64,000 nt of DNA, from NCBI GenBank assembly GCA_964492845.1, contig CAZBMZ010000009.1, positions 113,110 to 177,109 on the forward strand, read 5' to 3'. Below are positions 1 through 7,706 of the stretch, piece by piece; the first letter of the stretch is position 1, and each line of letters starts with the position of its first letter. Source of the stretch: JADJPF01 sp964492845 (GTDB lineage: Bacteria; Acidobacteriota; Blastocatellia; Chloracidobacteriales; JADJPF01). A program made the position numbers and the translations under genes. The notes under the pieces are model-generated. The model was not told the DNA's origin, did not search any database, and was given only the letters and a program-made list of their open reading frames with translations.

Positions 1-513
1 ACTAAAGAACAAATCTGTGACCAGCAAACAAACACAACTTTTTCCCGTTCAATACTTCGCCATCCCGGAGTAGCGGCTGTAATGGCAATTAATGAACAAA
101 GAGAAGTTCTTTTAATAGAACAATTTCGCTATACCACAAAAACTGAAATGTGGGAAATTCCTACAGGTACTTTACAAGGAGAATTAAAAGGTACACAAGT
201 TATTGCTAGCGAATTACCTAAACTTGCCGCAGAGCGTGAATTAAACGAAGAAGCAGGTTATAGCGCGGCAAGATTTGAGCTAGCAAAGCGTTTTTATGTT
301 ATGCCTGGCACATCTGACGGACTAGTTTATTTATTTCTAGCCTTTGACCTTAGCCCTAAAAAAGCTATAGCCGATGTTGGCGAAGTAGTAACTAAAGTTA
401 AGTTTTTCCCCATAAATGAAGCTCTTAATATGATTGCTAAAGGGGAAATTTGCGACGCTAAAACCATCATTGGAATTTATGAGGCTAAAGAATACTTAGA
501 TAAACATTTGTAG
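1..513 (+). CDS. Nudix hydrolase, ADP-ribose pyrophosphatase-like (5' truncated by window)
   Basis: The reading frame is open from base 1, and the translation before the first Met (R-H-P-G-V-A-A-V) is the conserved strand that normally precedes the Nudix fold in NudF-type ADP-ribose pyrophosphatases. The start therefore lies outside the window and the Met at 82 is internal. The Nudix box is present as G-T-L-Q-G-E, then a roughly 13-residue insertion, then A-A-E-R-E-L-N-E-E-A-G-Y with the metal-binding R-E-L-x-E-E core. By family these enzymes hydrolyse ADP-ribose or similar nucleoside diphosphate derivatives in the cytosol. The gene ends in TAG, 6 bases before the next start, so the two are probably cotranscribed. 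The exact substrate is not decided by sequence. Confidence 0.85.
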   Translation, partial: TKEQICDQQTNTTFSRSILRHPGVAAVMAINEQREVLLIEQFRYTTKTEMWEIPTGTLQGELKGTQVIASELPKLAAERELNEEAGYSAARFELAKRFYVMPGTSDGLVYLFLAFDLSPKKAIADVGEVVTKVKFFPINEALNMIAKGEICDAKTIIGIYEAKEYLDKHL

Positions 514-519
514 AAATTT

Positions 520-1161
520 ATGAGTGAACTAAATAAGCTAATAGTAATCAATAAGTTAAGTAATCAAGATTTCTTAAAAACTTACTCTCTAGCTGGTAGA
601 GTTGGGCTAGTTGGAGCATCACATTTTTTTGATGTTGGAATTAAACGCGCCCAACGAGCAGTTAATCCTAATAAGCTTGATAGCCAATGGTCACACGCTT
701 TTTTATTCCAAGGCTCTCGTTTAGATAATCAACAATGGTTGATGGAATCTGATGTAGATATTGCTGGGCGCAATGTTCGTTTTGGTGTTCAAGAAAACCG
801 AATTGATAAATATTTTGATGAAAAAACTTATCCAATTCTTGCAATACTTGACTTTAAGTTAACAGAGCAACAAATAGAAACAATCCTTAAAGCAGGTTTA
901 GACCTTATTGCCCAACAATGGAAATATTCTTTAAGAGAGCTTTTAGGAACTCTAGTGGCTTTACCTAGTCGCAGGTTAAGAAGACGACCTAACCTTTTTC
1001 AAAAAGAGCGATCTCTTTATTGTTCAGCATTTGTTCAACATCTTTATCATAAAATTGATTATGATTTTGCTCCTGACACACACGAAAAAAACACTTCTCC
1101 AGAGCATATTTTTCAAGCCGTACTTCCACACACAACTTATTTACTTAATCGAGAACTATAA
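520..1161 (+). CDS. permuted papain-fold (YiiX/NlpC-P60-like) hypothetical protein
   Basis: 213 residues, no signal peptide. A conserved-looking W-S-H-A-F-L-F (about residue 60) supplies a His, and L-Y-C-S-A-F-V-Q-H-L-Y (about residue 168) supplies a Cys at the start of a helix. The order His-then-Cys is that of circularly permuted NlpC/P60 (YiiX/YebB-like) cysteine hydrolases. I infer this fold from the two motifs only. It follows the Nudix gene by 6 bases and its last 6 bases overlap the end of the convergent SDR gene. The substrate could be a peptide, amide or lipid ester; nothing here decides it. Confidence 0.55.
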   Translation: MSELNKLIVINKLSNQDFLKTYSLAGRVGLVGASHFFDVGIKRAQRAVNPNKLDSQWSHAFLFQGSRLDNQQWLMESDVDIAGRNVRFGVQENRIDKYFDEKTYPILAILDFKLTEQQIETILKAGLDLIAQQWKYSLRELLGTLVALPSRRLRRRPNLFQKERSLYCSAFVQHLYHKIDYDFAPDTHEKNTSPEHIFQAVLPHTTYLLNREL

Positions 1162-2085
1162 TTTTTCTTGATAAAATTTTACTGTTTGATGAAATCCTGC
1201 TTTTAGGTCAACTGTTGGTTGCCAGCCAAGTTTTTCTTTTGCTTTATCGATATTTAAGACACTTCGACGTTGCTCTCCTGCTTTTGCTGCTGCATGACTT
1301 TGCTCATAATTAGTTTTAAGCTCATCTTGCAAGGTCTTAAAAATGGCAACAACATCTGTTTCTACTGCTGTACCAACATTAAAAGCTTGATTAAATACAG
1401 TTTGGTAGTTTTCTAAAGCCAGTAAATTAGCTCTTACCACATCCCCAACATAAATATAATCGCGGGTTTGTTTTCCATCACCATTAATTGTAGGTGTTTT
1501 TCCTGCAAGCATTTGCTCACAAAAAATTGCTACTACTCCAGCTTCCCCTTTTGGATTTTGACGTGGGCCATAGACATTTCCATATCGTAGTGCTGTATAA
1601 GTAAGATTATAGGTGTTGCTATAGTAAGATAAGTATTTTTCTAAGGTTAATTTAGTAATTCCATAAGGTGACATTGGGTTAAGTGGATGTGTTTCATCAG
1701 CAGGAAAATAGCTTTGCTCGCCATAAATTGCACCTCCTGTTGACGCAAAAATAAAATGTTTTACTCCTGTTTTAACACAAGATTCTAATAAATTTATACT
1801 ACCTAAGACATTTACACTAGCATCATAAACAGGATCTAATACTGAGCGACGAATGTCTACTTGTGCAGCTTGATGGCTTACAACTTCAATTTCTTCTTTA
1901 CGTATGATTTCTAATAATTCTTGGTCACGAATATCTAACTTATAAAACTGTGCTTTAGGATTAATATTTATTTCTTGTCCTGTAGTAAGATTGTCAACTA
2001 TTACAACTTTATGACCTGCTGTTAGATAAGCATCTACAATATGAGAAGCAATAAACCCTGCTCCCCCAGTAACCAATACTCTCAT
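1156..2085 (-). CDS. NAD-dependent epimerase/dehydratase, GalE-like extended SDR
   Basis: The extended SDR fold is clear: N-terminal T-G-G-A-G-F-I-A-S Rossmann glycine motif, N-N or D at the end of strand 2 for NAD binding, and the catalytic Y-G-I-T-K (YxxxK) near residue 150. Such enzymes convert UDP-sugars, for example UDP-glucose 4-epimerase. I chose the ATG at 2085 because GGGAG sits about 6 bases upstream; the frame can be extended to a TTG at 2100 that has no such site. The gene ends in TAG and overlaps the convergent upstream gene by 6 bases. Context (waaF, gmhB and a second SDR nearby) suggests surface polysaccharide or LPS sugar supply, but the exact substrate is unknown. Confidence 0.85.
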   Translation of the reverse strand: MRVLVTGGAGFIASHIVDAYLTAGHKVVIVDNLTTGQEININPKAQFYKLDIRDQELLEIIRKEEIEVVSHQAAQVDIRRSVLDPVYDASVNVLGSINLLESCVKTGVKHFIFASTGGAIYGEQSYFPADETHPLNPMSPYGITKLTLEKYLSYYSNTYNLTYTALRYGNVYGPRQNPKGEAGVVAIFCEQMLAGKTPTINGDGKQTRDYIYVGDVVRANLLALENYQTVFNQAFNVGTAVETDVVAIFKTLQDELKTNYEQSHAAAKAGEQRRSVLNIDKAKEKLGWQPTVDLKAGFHQTVKFYQEKL

Positions 2086-2133
2086 AGTTTCTCCCAACAA
2101 TTATTATTATAAATAGCTCTAATAAAAAGCTTT

Positions 2134-2150
2134 GCGGGCATTAGGCCCGC
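2134..2150 (-). terminator. rho-independent terminator after the DHH gene
   Basis: GCGGGC and GCCCGC form a 6-bp all-GC stem with a 5-base loop. Read on the minus strand it is followed by AAAGCTTTTTATT. It lies 44 bases past the end of the DHH phosphoesterase gene and would close the SDR-waaF-gmhB-DHH transcript. Confidence 0.7.
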
Positions 2151-2193
2151 ATTTACATTATATTTTTAATAACTTTTTATTTTGATAAAAAAT

Positions 2194-3162
2194 TTAGCTG
2201 CTACGTAATTCTTCAGCAATTTCTTTTGCCACTTTACGGGCTAACTCTAAATCTTGTGGGCTAAAAGAAATCGCTCCAACTACAGGATGTCCACCACCGC
2301 CATAACGCTCACAAATAGAGGCTAAATTATGTCGACGTGCATCTTTTGCCCAAGGATTATAGCCAACTGATACTTTAGAACGTTGTGGGCTAAGGCTTAA
2401 ACCAATGCTATAAAGAGCTTCTGGATGTAAATAATAAGGAATAAACTTACTATATCCCTCCATATCATGTTCACTTACATCAAAATACACTGCACCTCTT
2501 TCTGAATGAGCAGCAGTTTTGATAATATCAATTGCTGTTAAATGGCGTTTATAGTAGTAATCAAAAATACCAGTAATATAATCCTGACTAGCAACTTGGC
2601 TAAGAGTCATAGTTTGAAGCTCTTGGATAATTCTAGCTAGCAACTTATCATCTCGTGCCGACTCAATAACTAGCATTAGATGTAGGGCTGGGGCATCTAG
2701 CTCAACAGCCGTTTTAGCATCAGGATAGAGCGCGCCATCAATAACATCTGCCCATTGAACAAGCTCATATAGAAAGTCTGATTTTAAGCCAAATTTACTT
2801 GAAGCTGTTTCAGCAATAAATTTAGTACAAGAACGGTAATTAATATCAACAAATTTTTTACCAGATTTTATTCCAGCCGGGTCATTGCGGTAATGTGCTT
2901 CGTCTGAGTCGGTTAAAAAAGCACTTTGATGATGGTCAAACCACCAAGTTAGACGTGGAGAACTACTATACTTAAAATCTACAATTGCATTCTCATCGCC
3001 ATCAAACCTAGATTCATCAAATATTTGACCTGCTTTATGTGCAAGTCCTTCAAAACTTTGTTCTGCATCAGAATTTATACATTCACGATAAAAAACAGCA
3101 AAAGTTGCTGCTGAAGCAACTCCATCAAAACAATTATTGTGGAAAAAGATCTTTATTCTCAT
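2194..3162 (-). CDS. DHH/DHHA1 family phosphoesterase
   Basis: The N-terminus (F-F-H-N-N-C-F-D-G-V-A-S-A) and the D-H-H triad in W-W-F-D-H-H-Q-S mark the DHH phosphoesterase superfamily. The C-terminal Y-G-G-G-G-H-P is the DHHA1 GGGH nucleotide-binding motif. Relatives are NrnA-like oligoribonucleases, cyclic dinucleotide phosphodiesterases and exopolyphosphatases, acting in the cytosol. I start it at the ATG at 3162, where homology to the fold begins. The frame runs 27 basic residues further to an ATG at 3243. Neither start has a good ribosome binding site, so the start is uncertain. It is the last gene of an apparent minus-strand run with gmhB (about 16-100 bases apart depending on start). 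Confidence 0.75.
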   Translation of the reverse strand: MRIKIFFHNNCFDGVASAATFAVFYRECINSDAEQSFEGLAHKAGQIFDESRFDGDENAIVDFKYSSSPRLTWWFDHHQSAFLTDSDEAHYRNDPAGIKSGKKFVDINYRSCTKFIAETASSKFGLKSDFLYELVQWADVIDGALYPDAKTAVELDAPALHLMLVIESARDDKLLARIIQELQTMTLSQVASQDYITGIFDYYYKRHLTAIDIIKTAAHSERGAVYFDVSEHDMEGYSKFIPYYLHPEALYSIGLSLSPQRSKVSVGYNPWAKDARRHNLASICERYGGGGHPVVGAISFSPQDLELARKVAKEIAEELRSS

Positions 3163-3259
3163 AAAAAATTTTTTGGGAAGGAATTTAATTAAAAGTTTTA
3201 AAGTAGAGCAGTATAACTTAACTAGCCTAGTCAGGCTACGCATTTTAGCAAAGCCAAAA

Positions 3260-3838
3260 CTAAGTTTTTACTTGGCTAATTATCCAATCTACAGCAGTTA
3301 GTAGATTTTCTGCTATTTTATCTGGCATTTGAGGCCAGTTTTGTCGCTGATATTCATATTCCCCAATTCCATAACCCGTCATAACCATAACGCCTTTAAT
3401 ACCTATTCTTTGCCCTAGCTCAACATCTGTGTATTTGTCTCCAACCATAAATGAGCTACTTAAATCTATGTTATGTTCATCGGCAGCTTTATAAAGCAGT
3501 CCTGGTTTAGGTTTTCTACACTCACAATTAGCCCGATAAGGTGGTTGTCCAGCCGAAGGATGATGTGGACAATAATAAATTGCGTCTAAATAGGCTCCTA
3601 TTTTTGCTAGTTCATTTACTAATTTATTATGTACTTCGCCAATTAGATCTTCTGTAAAATAACCTCTTGCCACTCCAGCTTGATTAGTAACTAAAATAGC
3701 TTTTATGTGTGCTTCATTAAGTTTTTTTATAGCTTCTGCCGTCCAAGGAAATAGCTTAAAACGTGATAAATGATTAACATAACCAACTTCTTCGCTTACT
3801 GTACCATCTCGGTCTAAAAATACAGCTACTTGCTTCAT
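3260..3838 (-). CDS. gmhB: D-glycero-beta-D-manno-heptose-1,7-bisphosphate 7-phosphatase
   Basis: HAD-IIIA phosphatase of 192 residues. F-L-D-R-D-G-T-V supplies the nucleophile and general acid Asps, V-T-N-Q-A-G the second motif, K-P-K-P-G the Lys, and V-G-D-K-Y-T-D the metal-binding Asps. The inserted zinc loop C-P-H-H-P ... C-E-C is typical of GmhB. The enzyme removes the 7-phosphate of heptose bisphosphate on the route to ADP-heptose for LPS inner core. It follows waaF by 9 bases, which fits a heptose operon. A histidinol-phosphatase role is possible for this subfamily, but the neighbour makes GmhB more likely. Confidence 0.88.
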   Translation of the reverse strand: MKQVAVFLDRDGTVSEEVGYVNHLSRFKLFPWTAEAIKKLNEAHIKAILVTNQAGVARGYFTEDLIGEVHNKLVNELAKIGAYLDAIYYCPHHPSAGQPPYRANCECRKPKPGLLYKAADEHNIDLSSSFMVGDKYTDVELGQRIGIKGVMVMTGYGIGEYEYQRQNWPQMPDKIAENLLTAVDWIISQVKT

Positions 3839-3847
3839 AAATTTTAC

Positions 3848-4906
3848 TTACTCCAAAATTAAATCATTATTTAATACCTGTAATGCCCTACTCAAAACCA
3901 TTTGCACGGTCATAGAAGTCATACAACGATGGTCAATTGGACAATCTTTTAACATACAAGGTGAACAATCTACACTATAGCGCAAAATTTCGGCTTTTGT
4001 ACCAAAAGGACAAATCATTTTATCGTTTGTGGGGCCAAAGATTGTTAAAGTCGGACGTTCTAAAGCCGCAGAAATATAGGCTGGGCCCGTATCATTGGAA
4101 ATAACCAAATCACAAACACTTAAAAAAGCTATACTTTCAGCTAATGTAGTTTTTCCAGTTAAAACTTTTGCCTTTTCCCACATATTTTTAATTGCAGTTT
4201 CGGTAATATCTAACTCTGCACCTGCGCCAATAAAAACAACTTCATTGCCAGCAACTACCAAACGATCAGCTAAAGCAGCAAAACGCTCTATGGGCCAGCG
4301 TTTTGCCCGACTATTTGTAGCACCAGGGTTAATTGCCACTAGTTTTTTACTAGTATCTATACCAAAGTTTGTAACTTTTTCTTTAATAGCTGTTTGTCTT
4401 TCTTTGCTTACTGGTAAAGAATACTTAAGATTCTTAAAATCCACCTGACTTTGACCAAAAAGACGCTCTTCTAACTGTGAAATGATGTGTAAATAATAAT
4501 AAATTTGATGTAGCGAAAGAATTTCCTTAGTTAAAGTTAGAGGATGAGTAAGTAAAAATCCCCGTCCTTCTGTTTTGAAACCGGCTCTTATCTTGGCTTT
4601 TGCTCCAAAAGCTAAAACAGCAGCCTCAAAAGCATTTTGAAACAAGACTGCTAGATCAAAATTCTTTGCTTTTAACTCTTTGATTGTTGCCCAAACACCT
4701 TTTTTATCTCGATCATAAGTTATTACTTCATCAATACATTCTAGATCTTGAAAAATTCCTACTACCCAAGGTTTTACTAGCAAAGAAATTTTTGCTTGAG
4801 GAAAAATTCTTTTTAGCTCACGTAGTGCTGGTAGGGTTACAATACTATCACCCACCCAATTTGTACCACGAACTAAAATTTTTTTAACCGACTCAGTTTC
4901 AAACAT
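3848..4906 (-). CDS. waaF: lipopolysaccharide heptosyltransferase II (GT9)
   Basis: 352 residues with the GT9/GT-B pattern: N-terminal I-L-V-R-G-T-N-W-V-G-D-S-I, a central A-I-N-P-G-A motif and C-terminal V-I-S-N-D-T-G-P-A-Y-I-S-A-A with I-F-G-P-T for ADP-heptose binding. It transfers heptose to the LPS inner core at the cytoplasmic face of the inner membrane. Its ATG overlaps the TGA stop of the upstream SDR gene (overlap 8 bases), a sign of translational coupling, and gmhB follows 9 bases after. The C-terminal Cys-rich stretch is usual for this family. WaaC or a WaaQ-like paralogue cannot be fully excluded. Confidence 0.85.
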   Translation of the reverse strand: MFETESVKKILVRGTNWVGDSIVTLPALRELKRIFPQAKISLLVKPWVVGIFQDLECIDEVITYDRDKKGVWATIKELKAKNFDLAVLFQNAFEAAVLAFGAKAKIRAGFKTEGRGFLLTHPLTLTKEILSLHQIYYYLHIISQLEERLFGQSQVDFKNLKYSLPVSKERQTAIKEKVTNFGIDTSKKLVAINPGATNSRAKRWPIERFAALADRLVVAGNEVVFIGAGAELDITETAIKNMWEKAKVLTGKTTLAESIAFLSVCDLVISNDTGPAYISAALERPTLTIFGPTNDKMICPFGTKAEILRYSVDCSPCMLKDCPIDHRCMTSMTVQMVLSRALQVLNNDLILE

Positions 4907-5756
4907 TTTCTATCAATGTCCTTAATCCCGATTCAATATCTATTTTTGGCTGCCAACCTAGTTCACTAGTTAATTTACTAATGTCAGTTACATAATGAAT
5001 TTGCTCTTTTACCATTTCATCTAAAAGCACTAGGTTTGCTTGCTTTTTAACTAGTTTTGCTATGGTTTGGGTAAGTTGATAAAGTGTAGTGCTATTGGCT
5101 AATCCACCACCAATATTATAAAGACTGTTTTGTTGATTACTATTAATAAAAAGTTCAAAAGCTTCTGCTAAGTCGTTTACATGCAACAAATCACGGATTT
5201 GTTCACCACGCATTTTTAATTGTAACTGTTCACCTTTTGCTATTGCACGAGTAAAAAACGAAACAAAACCACCAGAATTCCCTTGAGTAGCTGGAGCATA
5301 CACGGTAGAAAGCCGAAAAATACCTAATCTAGCTTTAGCATTATTACAATAATATTCAGCATATTTTTCAGCTATTAGTTTTGACCATTCATAAGCATTT
5401 TGACCTATAAAATCAGTGCTACAACTTTCTGGAACTGTTTTATATTTATCAATATGACTAGCGTAAACATCTTTGGTAGAGCAAAAAATAAATGTTTGAC
5501 CTTCAGATAAGTTTTCTAGTAGTTTAATTGTTCCACTTACATTAACAGCAAAGTTTTGCCCTGCTGCATCTGCTCGTTTGTTTACACAAGCCGCCATATG
5601 AATAATTACATCATAATTTTTTATAAAACTAAGGTCTTCTAGTAAGCTCAAGTCTTGTCCACTTCGCCTAGACAAATCTTCTGCACCAAAATATTGGCGG
5701 ATATGTGTACCTAAATAACCACTTCCACCTGTAACTAAAATTCTTTTTCTTGACAC
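4899..5756 (-). CDS. NAD(P)-dependent extended SDR, sugar-nucleotide type
   Basis: 285 residues with T-G-G-S-G-Y-L-G-T (Rossmann motif), C-S-T-K-D-V-Y in the active-site region and Y-E-W-S-K as YxxxK. The C-terminal domain (R-D-L-L-H-V-N-D-L-A) is that of sugar-nucleotide epimerases and reductases such as RmlD or GDP-sugar synthases. It heads a minus-strand operon with waaF (overlapping) and gmhB, so a role in LPS sugar synthesis is the natural inference. Its TGA stop is one of only two genuine UGA stops I found in the window. The substrate is unknown. Confidence 0.78.
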   Translation of the reverse strand: MSRKRILVTGGSGYLGTHIRQYFGAEDLSRRSGQDLSLLEDLSFIKNYDVIIHMAACVNKRADAAGQNFAVNVSGTIKLLENLSEGQTFIFCSTKDVYASHIDKYKTVPESCSTDFIGQNAYEWSKLIAEKYAEYYCNNAKARLGIFRLSTVYAPATQGNSGGFVSFFTRAIAKGEQLQLKMRGEQIRDLLHVNDLAEAFELFINSNQQNSLYNIGGGLANSTTLYQLTQTIAKLVKKQANLVLLDEMVKEQIHYVTDISKLTSELGWQPKIDIESGLRTLIENV

Positions 5757-5782
5757 AAACTACTCCAACTTAAAAATTAAAC

Positions 5783-5804
5783 GCCCAGCGAAAAATCACT
5801 GGGC
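5783..5804 (-). terminator. probable terminator after the HD-GYP gene
   Basis: GCCCAG/CTGGGC, a 6-bp stem with a 10-base T-rich loop. On the minus strand it is followed by GTTTAATTTTT. It lies between the HD-GYP gene end (5842) and the SDR start (5756), suggesting that the SDR operon has its own promoter or relies on readthrough. Confidence 0.55.
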
Positions 5805-5841
5805 CAAAAATAGCTATTTATATAATTAAACTCTATCTATT

Positions 5842-7503
5842 CTATCTATTAGGGATAGAAATTTGATGATCATGCTGAGCAACAAAAACTTCCTCTTCTA
5901 ATCTAGCCTGCGCTCCTGTTTTTTGGCTTTGACGCTCTTTGAGTTTATCTATCTCTGCACGTTTCTTTTGATTAGGAATATATTCTTTATAAACATATTC
6001 CTTAAATGATTCTACTACTGCTGTATCAAATTTTGTTCCACTTTGGTCATCAATTAACCCAATTACATCTTCAATAGGCATTGGTTCCCGATAATGACGT
6101 TTATGAGTAAGAGCATCAAAAAAATCTGCAACAGCAATGATTTTTCCGCCCAATGGAATTTGCTCAGAAGTTAGATTAAATGGATAACCAGTCCCGTCCA
6201 TATGTTCATGATGACTAGAAGCAATTAAAGGAATATCTGCTAACTCTTTGGTAAAGTGGATTTTAGAAAGAATTTTGTGAGTATCATAAGCATGCTCACG
6301 CATATGTGTCATTTCTTCTGGTGTAAGTTTACCAGGTTTACAAAGTATTGCTTCACGAGTCCCTATTTTCCCATAATCGTGTAGCAAGCCTGCATAATAG
6401 ATAAGTTTTATTTCATCCTTTGAAAGCCCCATATATTTAGCACAAGTACGAGAATATTTAGCAACTCTAGCCGAATGTCCTGCGGTCATATCATCCCTAG
6501 CATCAATTGAAGCTGCTAGAGTAGTAATAAAACTTTCTAAAGTAATTTTTTGCTCATCAATTAAATGTAGGTTTTCAAGTGCCATACCAGCTTGGCGAGC
6601 AACTGCCATTAAAAATTCTAATTCTTCTTCTTCAAAATTTTTCTGTGTGTTTAGATTATCAACATAACAAACACCCCAAACATGGTTAGAAGAGCTAATA
6701 GGAGCGCACATCACTGAGCGAATAGCTTGGAAAATTACGCTTTTTTGTGAAGCAAACCGGCTATCACTATGAGCATCAACGCTTAGTGTAGCAACGTTTT
6801 CATTAAAAACTCGATTAACAATTGTTGTGCTTGGTTGAACTGCTGCCTTATTAGCAGGATTACGATGTTTAGAAGCCCTAACATTTAACCCTTTATCATC
6901 GCTTAACATTATCGCGCCACGTTCAGCAGGTAAAGCTTCAAAAACCAAATCTAATAATTTATTGACTAGTTCATCTCGTGTTTTAATTGAAAGAATAGCA
7001 CTAGTAATTTCATAAAGAGCTTTTAAGCGATTTACTGTAGCAACAGTATTTAATTTTTGTTGATGGATTAAAGAAGTATTTAGATAACGGGTTTGGCGAT
7101 GGTCTATAACACTCATTACATGCGTAGATTCTTCTTCGGCTTTTCGTTGTTCAACAGCAATGCGATTAGCAGCAGTATTTTGACCCGACCATTCAAAAGC
7201 GAGTTCTAGTCCATTACGTCTACCTAAATTAACCTTATCGCCTGATTTAAGTCCCTTTTCAGCAACTTTGCTACCATTAACAAAGCTACCTGAAGTGCTA
7301 CCCTTATCTCTAAAAGTATAATTTTCCCCATCAAAACTAATTTCTGCGTGATGGCGTGAGACATAAGGATCGTCTAGTTGTAAGTCATTATCACCAAGCC
7401 GCCCAATAGTAAAAACAGATTTGTATAAACTTAGGCTCCTTGCTGAACCACTTGGATCAGTAAACTTAAGTGTTGCCCATTTTTTATCTTGTTTTTCCGC
7501 CAT
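5842..7503 (-). CDS. FHA-GAF-HD-GYP signalling protein
   Basis: 553 residues in three modules. An FHA domain (about 25-105; G-R-L-G-D-N-D, S-R-H-H-A, G-S-T-S-G-S-F-V-N-G) binds phosphothreonine. A GAF domain (about 170-315) senses a small ligand. An HD-GYP domain (about 325-500) has H-D-Y-G-K-I-G and an intact H-H-E-H-M-D-G-T-G-Y-P, expected to hydrolyse cyclic di-GMP. The tail is charged and probably coiled. The FHA domain suggests coupling to the Ser/Thr kinases encoded at 32-37 kb, though that is inference. It is cytosolic, with no membrane segment seen. It is transcribed divergently from tilS across about 200 bases holding a 14-bp direct repeat. Confidence 0.88.
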   Translation of the reverse strand: MAEKQDKKWATLKFTDPSGSARSLSLYKSVFTIGRLGDNDLQLDDPYVSRHHAEISFDGENYTFRDKGSTSGSFVNGSKVAEKGLKSGDKVNLGRRNGLELAFEWSGQNTAANRIAVEQRKAEEESTHVMSVIDHRQTRYLNTSLIHQQKLNTVATVNRLKALYEITSAILSIKTRDELVNKLLDLVFEALPAERGAIMLSDDKGLNVRASKHRNPANKAAVQPSTTIVNRVFNENVATLSVDAHSDSRFASQKSVIFQAIRSVMCAPISSSNHVWGVCYVDNLNTQKNFEEEELEFLMAVARQAGMALENLHLIDEQKITLESFITTLAASIDARDDMTAGHSARVAKYSRTCAKYMGLSKDEIKLIYYAGLLHDYGKIGTREAILCKPGKLTPEEMTHMREHAYDTHKILSKIHFTKELADIPLIASSHHEHMDGTGYPFNLTSEQIPLGGKIIAVADFFDALTHKRHYREPMPIEDVIGLIDDQSGTKFDTAVVESFKEYVYKEYIPNQKKRAEIDKLKERQSQKTGAQARLEEEVFVAQHDHQISIPNR

Positions 7504-7524
7504 AAGCCCCTCATTACATTGAGT

Positions 7525-7578
7525 AGAACTAAGTATGCTATAAATTATTTGGCTAAGGTTATGAAGAACTAAGTATGC
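7525..7578. repeat. 14-bp direct repeat between the HD-GYP gene and tilS
   Basis: AGAACTAAGTATGC occurs at 7525-7538 and again at 7565-7578, identical, 40 bases start to start (close to four helical turns). Both copies lie in the divergent promoter region, nearer to the HD-GYP start at 7503. The spacing would suit a dimeric or cooperative regulator, but no binding protein is known. A short hairpin TAGCC-TTCC-GGCTA lies further on towards tilS. Confidence 0.5.
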
Positions 7579-7706
7579 AAAAAGCAGGCTTATTATAACA
7601 CAGCCCTCAATATAGCTAAGTGTAAAAAAGCTGATAGCCTTCCGGCTAATAATTAATTTAATATTTAACTTAAAGATTATTCTATTAGTTATAGCAACAA
7701 GTTAAT

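Noticed and set aside
2194..3243. DHH protein started at the outer ATG (3243)
   Set aside because: The extra 27 basic residues precede the conserved fold and lack a ribosome site; kept only as an alternative.
4095..4448. 117-residue plus-strand ORF inside waaF
   Set aside because: Lies entirely opposite a well-supported gene and shows no family motif.
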